Under the pieces are notes generated by a model that saw nothing but the letters and a program-made list of their open reading frames with translations, searched no databases and was not told the origin of the DNA. The translations under genes and the position numbers were made by a program. Source: DATGMS01 sp040905145 (GTDB lineage Bacteria > Bacteroidota > Bacteroidia > Cytophagales > Cyclobacteriaceae). Taken from it: a stretch of 43,452 nt of DNA. Where the stretch lies: contig JBBDSC010000082.1 in the NCBI GenBank assembly GCA_040905145.1, positions 1 through 43,452 of the forward strand, written 5' to 3'. Of the stretch, positions 41,745-43,452 are shown one piece after another (position 1 is the first letter of the stretch; each line of letters starts with the position of its first letter).

Positions 41745-43452
41745 ATGAAAGCACCCATACTACTGCTGGTGAAATACACGACCAGATTATTTACCATTGC
41801 CTTAACCCTCCAATGCCTGACTATGGGGTTCCTGTTGGCCGGCAATGGAGATGTGCAGGTAAAAAACCTAAAGGAAGTCCCCGCTTATATTTCCTTGGGA
41901 GATGACCGCCTAAAAGAGCCATTAAAATCAGCTTCCTTTGGTGAGAGGGTGGATGTTACCATTACAGGAACCGTAACAGATGAATCCGGAGAGCCTATTC
42001 CCGGGGCAACGGTTTCCATTCCCGGAACGGGCATTGGCACGGCCACGGACCTTGATGGCAATTACTCCATTACGGTTCCGGAAGGTTCTACCTTGGTTTT
42101 TTCCTTTATAGGGTTTGAATCACAAAATGTAGAAGTGAACGATCAAAACGTAATTGATGTGACCTTGGTTGAAGACATTGCTTCCTTGGATGAAGTGGTG
42201 GTAGTAGGGTACGGATCGGTCAACAGAGAAAATCTGACCAGTGCAGTAAGTTCATTGAATGAGGATGATTTTATTGCAGGTACCGTTTCCCCTTTAATGG
42301 CTATCCAGGGGAAGGTCCCGGGACTAAGTATACAATCCACCAATGGTGCTGATCCCAATGCAGGCGTGTCCATTCAATTGCGGGGGGTTAATTCCGTTAA
42401 TGCCTCTCAGGGACCTCTGATTGTTATAGATGGAGTGCCCGGTGGAAACATCAACTCTGTTGTAAAAGAAGACATCGCTTCTATTGAAGTTTTACGGGAC
42501 GCCTCCGGGGCAGCTATTTACGGCACAAGGGCCTCCGGAGGGGTGATTCTTATTACCACCAAATCAGCATTGGCAGGTGGCTTATCCGTTAGTTATACCG
42601 GAGAAATGTTTGCAGAAACCGTACGCCGTTATAATGAGCCCCTGAGCAGAGACCGGTTTCTTGAAGAAGGAATAGGTGAAGATTTGGGACATAATACGGA
42701 TTGGTTCGACGAGGTTACCAATGATCTTCCCATCAGTTACAGGAATGTGTTGAGCTTTAGCGGAGGAGTACAAGAGGCTAAGATCCGGGCTACTATCAGC
42801 AATAGAAGCGCTACAGGTTTGGCTATAGGCACAGAGAGGGATGAAACCCAGGCCAGAATTAATACTGATTTTTTATTATTTGACGGATTTATGGAAATAA
42901 CCAATAACCTTTCCTATAGTGAAAGGCAATCCGAATTTTCAAACAATGATATTTTCAGGATGGCTTTGCAGCTTAATCCCACTGAGACAGCGTATGATCC
43001 TACCGTCCCACATGGGCTCAATGTCTGGACAGGGGGCTATGACTGGTATAATCCTGTAGCTGATATCCGTTTAAGAACAGATGAAAGGAAATATACCTAT
43101 TTTCTAAACACCACAAGTATAGTATTAAATCTTACCAATAATGTATCTGTCACCGGCAGATACTCCATGACCAATAATGATGATTATGGTACCTATTGGA
43201 GATCCGCACAACACAAAACCTCATTGGATGAGGGGGTAGCAGGAAATGCAAGCCATAGCTACGGGGAATCGATGGACAATACCTTTGAAACTTTTGCCAC
43301 CTACAACCAAATCTTTGGTCAGCATAACATCAATCTGGTTGGAGGGTATAGTTTCCAGGAGTTCAATGCACAGGGTTTTTCCGCCAATAACTCCGATTTT
43401 GCCGTGGACGGTATAGAAGAACATGATTTGGGCACAGGCAGGTTTTTAGCGG
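41745..43452 (+). CDS. SusC/RagA family TonB-dependent receptor, partial (runs off the window end)
   Basis: From ATG 41745 an open frame runs to the last base (569 codons, no stop). It begins with a signal-like stretch (YTTRLFTIALTLQCLTMGFLLAG), then a short linker and the carboxypeptidase-regulatory-like domain (VDVTITGTVTDESGEPIPG, IGTATDLDGNYSITVPEG), LDEVVVVGYGSV, the plug (IQLRGVNSVNASQGPLIVIDG, GAAIYGTRASGGVILITT) and early barrel strands. No STN domain is present. It transports an unknown ligand with a SusD that should follow beyond the window. It points away from the other two SusC genes. Confidence 0.94.
   Translation, partial: MKAPILLLVKYTTRLFTIALTLQCLTMGFLLAGNGDVQVKNLKEVPAYISLGDDRLKEPLKSASFGERVDVTITGTVTDESGEPIPGATVSIPGTGIGTATDLDGNYSITVPEGSTLVFSFIGFESQNVEVNDQNVIDVTLVEDIASLDEVVVVGYGSVNRENLTSAVSSLNEDDFIAGTVSPLMAIQGKVPGLSIQSTNGADPNAGVSIQLRGVNSVNASQGPLIVIDGVPGGNINSVVKEDIASIEVLRDASGAAIYGTRASGGVILITTKSALAGGLSVSYTGEMFAETVRRYNEPLSRDRFLEEGIGEDLGHNTDWFDEVTNDLPISYRNVLSFSGGVQEAKIRATISNRSATGLAIGTERDETQARINTDFLLFDGFMEITNNLSYSERQSEFSNNDIFRMALQLNPTETAYDPTVPHGLNVWTGGYDWYNPVADIRLRTDERKYTYFLNTTSIVLNLTNNVSVTGRYSMTNNDDYGTYWRSAQHKTSLDEGVAGNASHSYGESMDNTFETFATYNQIFGQHNINLVGGYSFQEFNAQGFSANNSDFAVDGIEEHDLGTGRFLA

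Overview
The window comes from a Bacteroidota chromosome, most likely order Cytophagales, near the Cyclobacteriaceae (inferred from style, not from a search). The grounds are three SusC-type TonB-dependent receptors with two SusD lipoproteins, an ECF sigma/FecR pair, S1 sulfatases, Tat-exported Gfo/Idh/MocA proteins, many lipoprotein signal peptides, weak Shine-Dalgarno sites and an AT-rich sequence. Nearly all genes lie on the minus strand. No tRNA, rRNA or CRISPR array was seen. Two runs of exactly 100 N (26557-26656 and 28578-28677) mark scaffold gaps of unknown true size.

Layout. (1) 1-6957: a Uma2-type nuclease (+), a GDSL hydrolase, then a likely cell-wall operon read right to left: barrel protein, S41 protease lipoprotein, YggS, DUF423, PBP4-type DD-carboxypeptidase, LD-carboxypeptidase. 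Two junctions are ATGA overlaps. (2) 7231-10946: a PMT/ArnT-like glycosyltransferase, then a DUF1338 (HglS-like) enzyme overlapping a saccharopine-dehydrogenase-like protein, suggesting lysine/2-oxoadipate catabolism. (3) 11088-15879: an HGSNAT-like membrane acetyltransferase, two tandem amidohydrolase lipoproteins and a Tat-exported GH109-like NAD-dependent glycosidase. This is a compact cell-envelope catabolic operon whose substrate is not apparent. (4) 16064-19897: DinB protein, 2-hydroxyacid dehydrogenase, small barrel protein, BNR-4 family polysaccharide-active protein. (5) 19971-21012: a DUF433/DUF5615 toxin-antitoxin-like pair next to wreckage of other toxin-antitoxin genes. (6) 21193-38166: two SusCD loci. 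The right-hand one is intact (sigma factor, FecR, SusC with STN domain, SusD, sulfatase, gapped sulfatase). The left-hand one keeps SusC and SusD, but its sigma and FecR genes survive only as frameshifted stumps and its SusC has lost the STN signalling domain. Between the loci sit a dead IS1595-type element and a shredded amidohydrolase gene. (7) 38331-43452: a lactonase-like remnant, a second Gfo/Idh/MocA oxidoreductase, an LLM flavin oxidoreductase, a perfect 19-bp inverted repeat, and a third SusC (+) cut off by the window edge.

How the genes fit together: the intact SusCD/sulfatase/FecR/sigma set looks like a substrate-induced uptake operon for a sulfated glycan, controlled by trans-envelope signalling. 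The neighbouring locus is an apparent sister that lost its regulation. The GH109/amidohydrolase/acetyltransferase block is the best candidate for an undescribed pathway; the regulatory decay of the left SusCD locus is the clearest evolutionary story.
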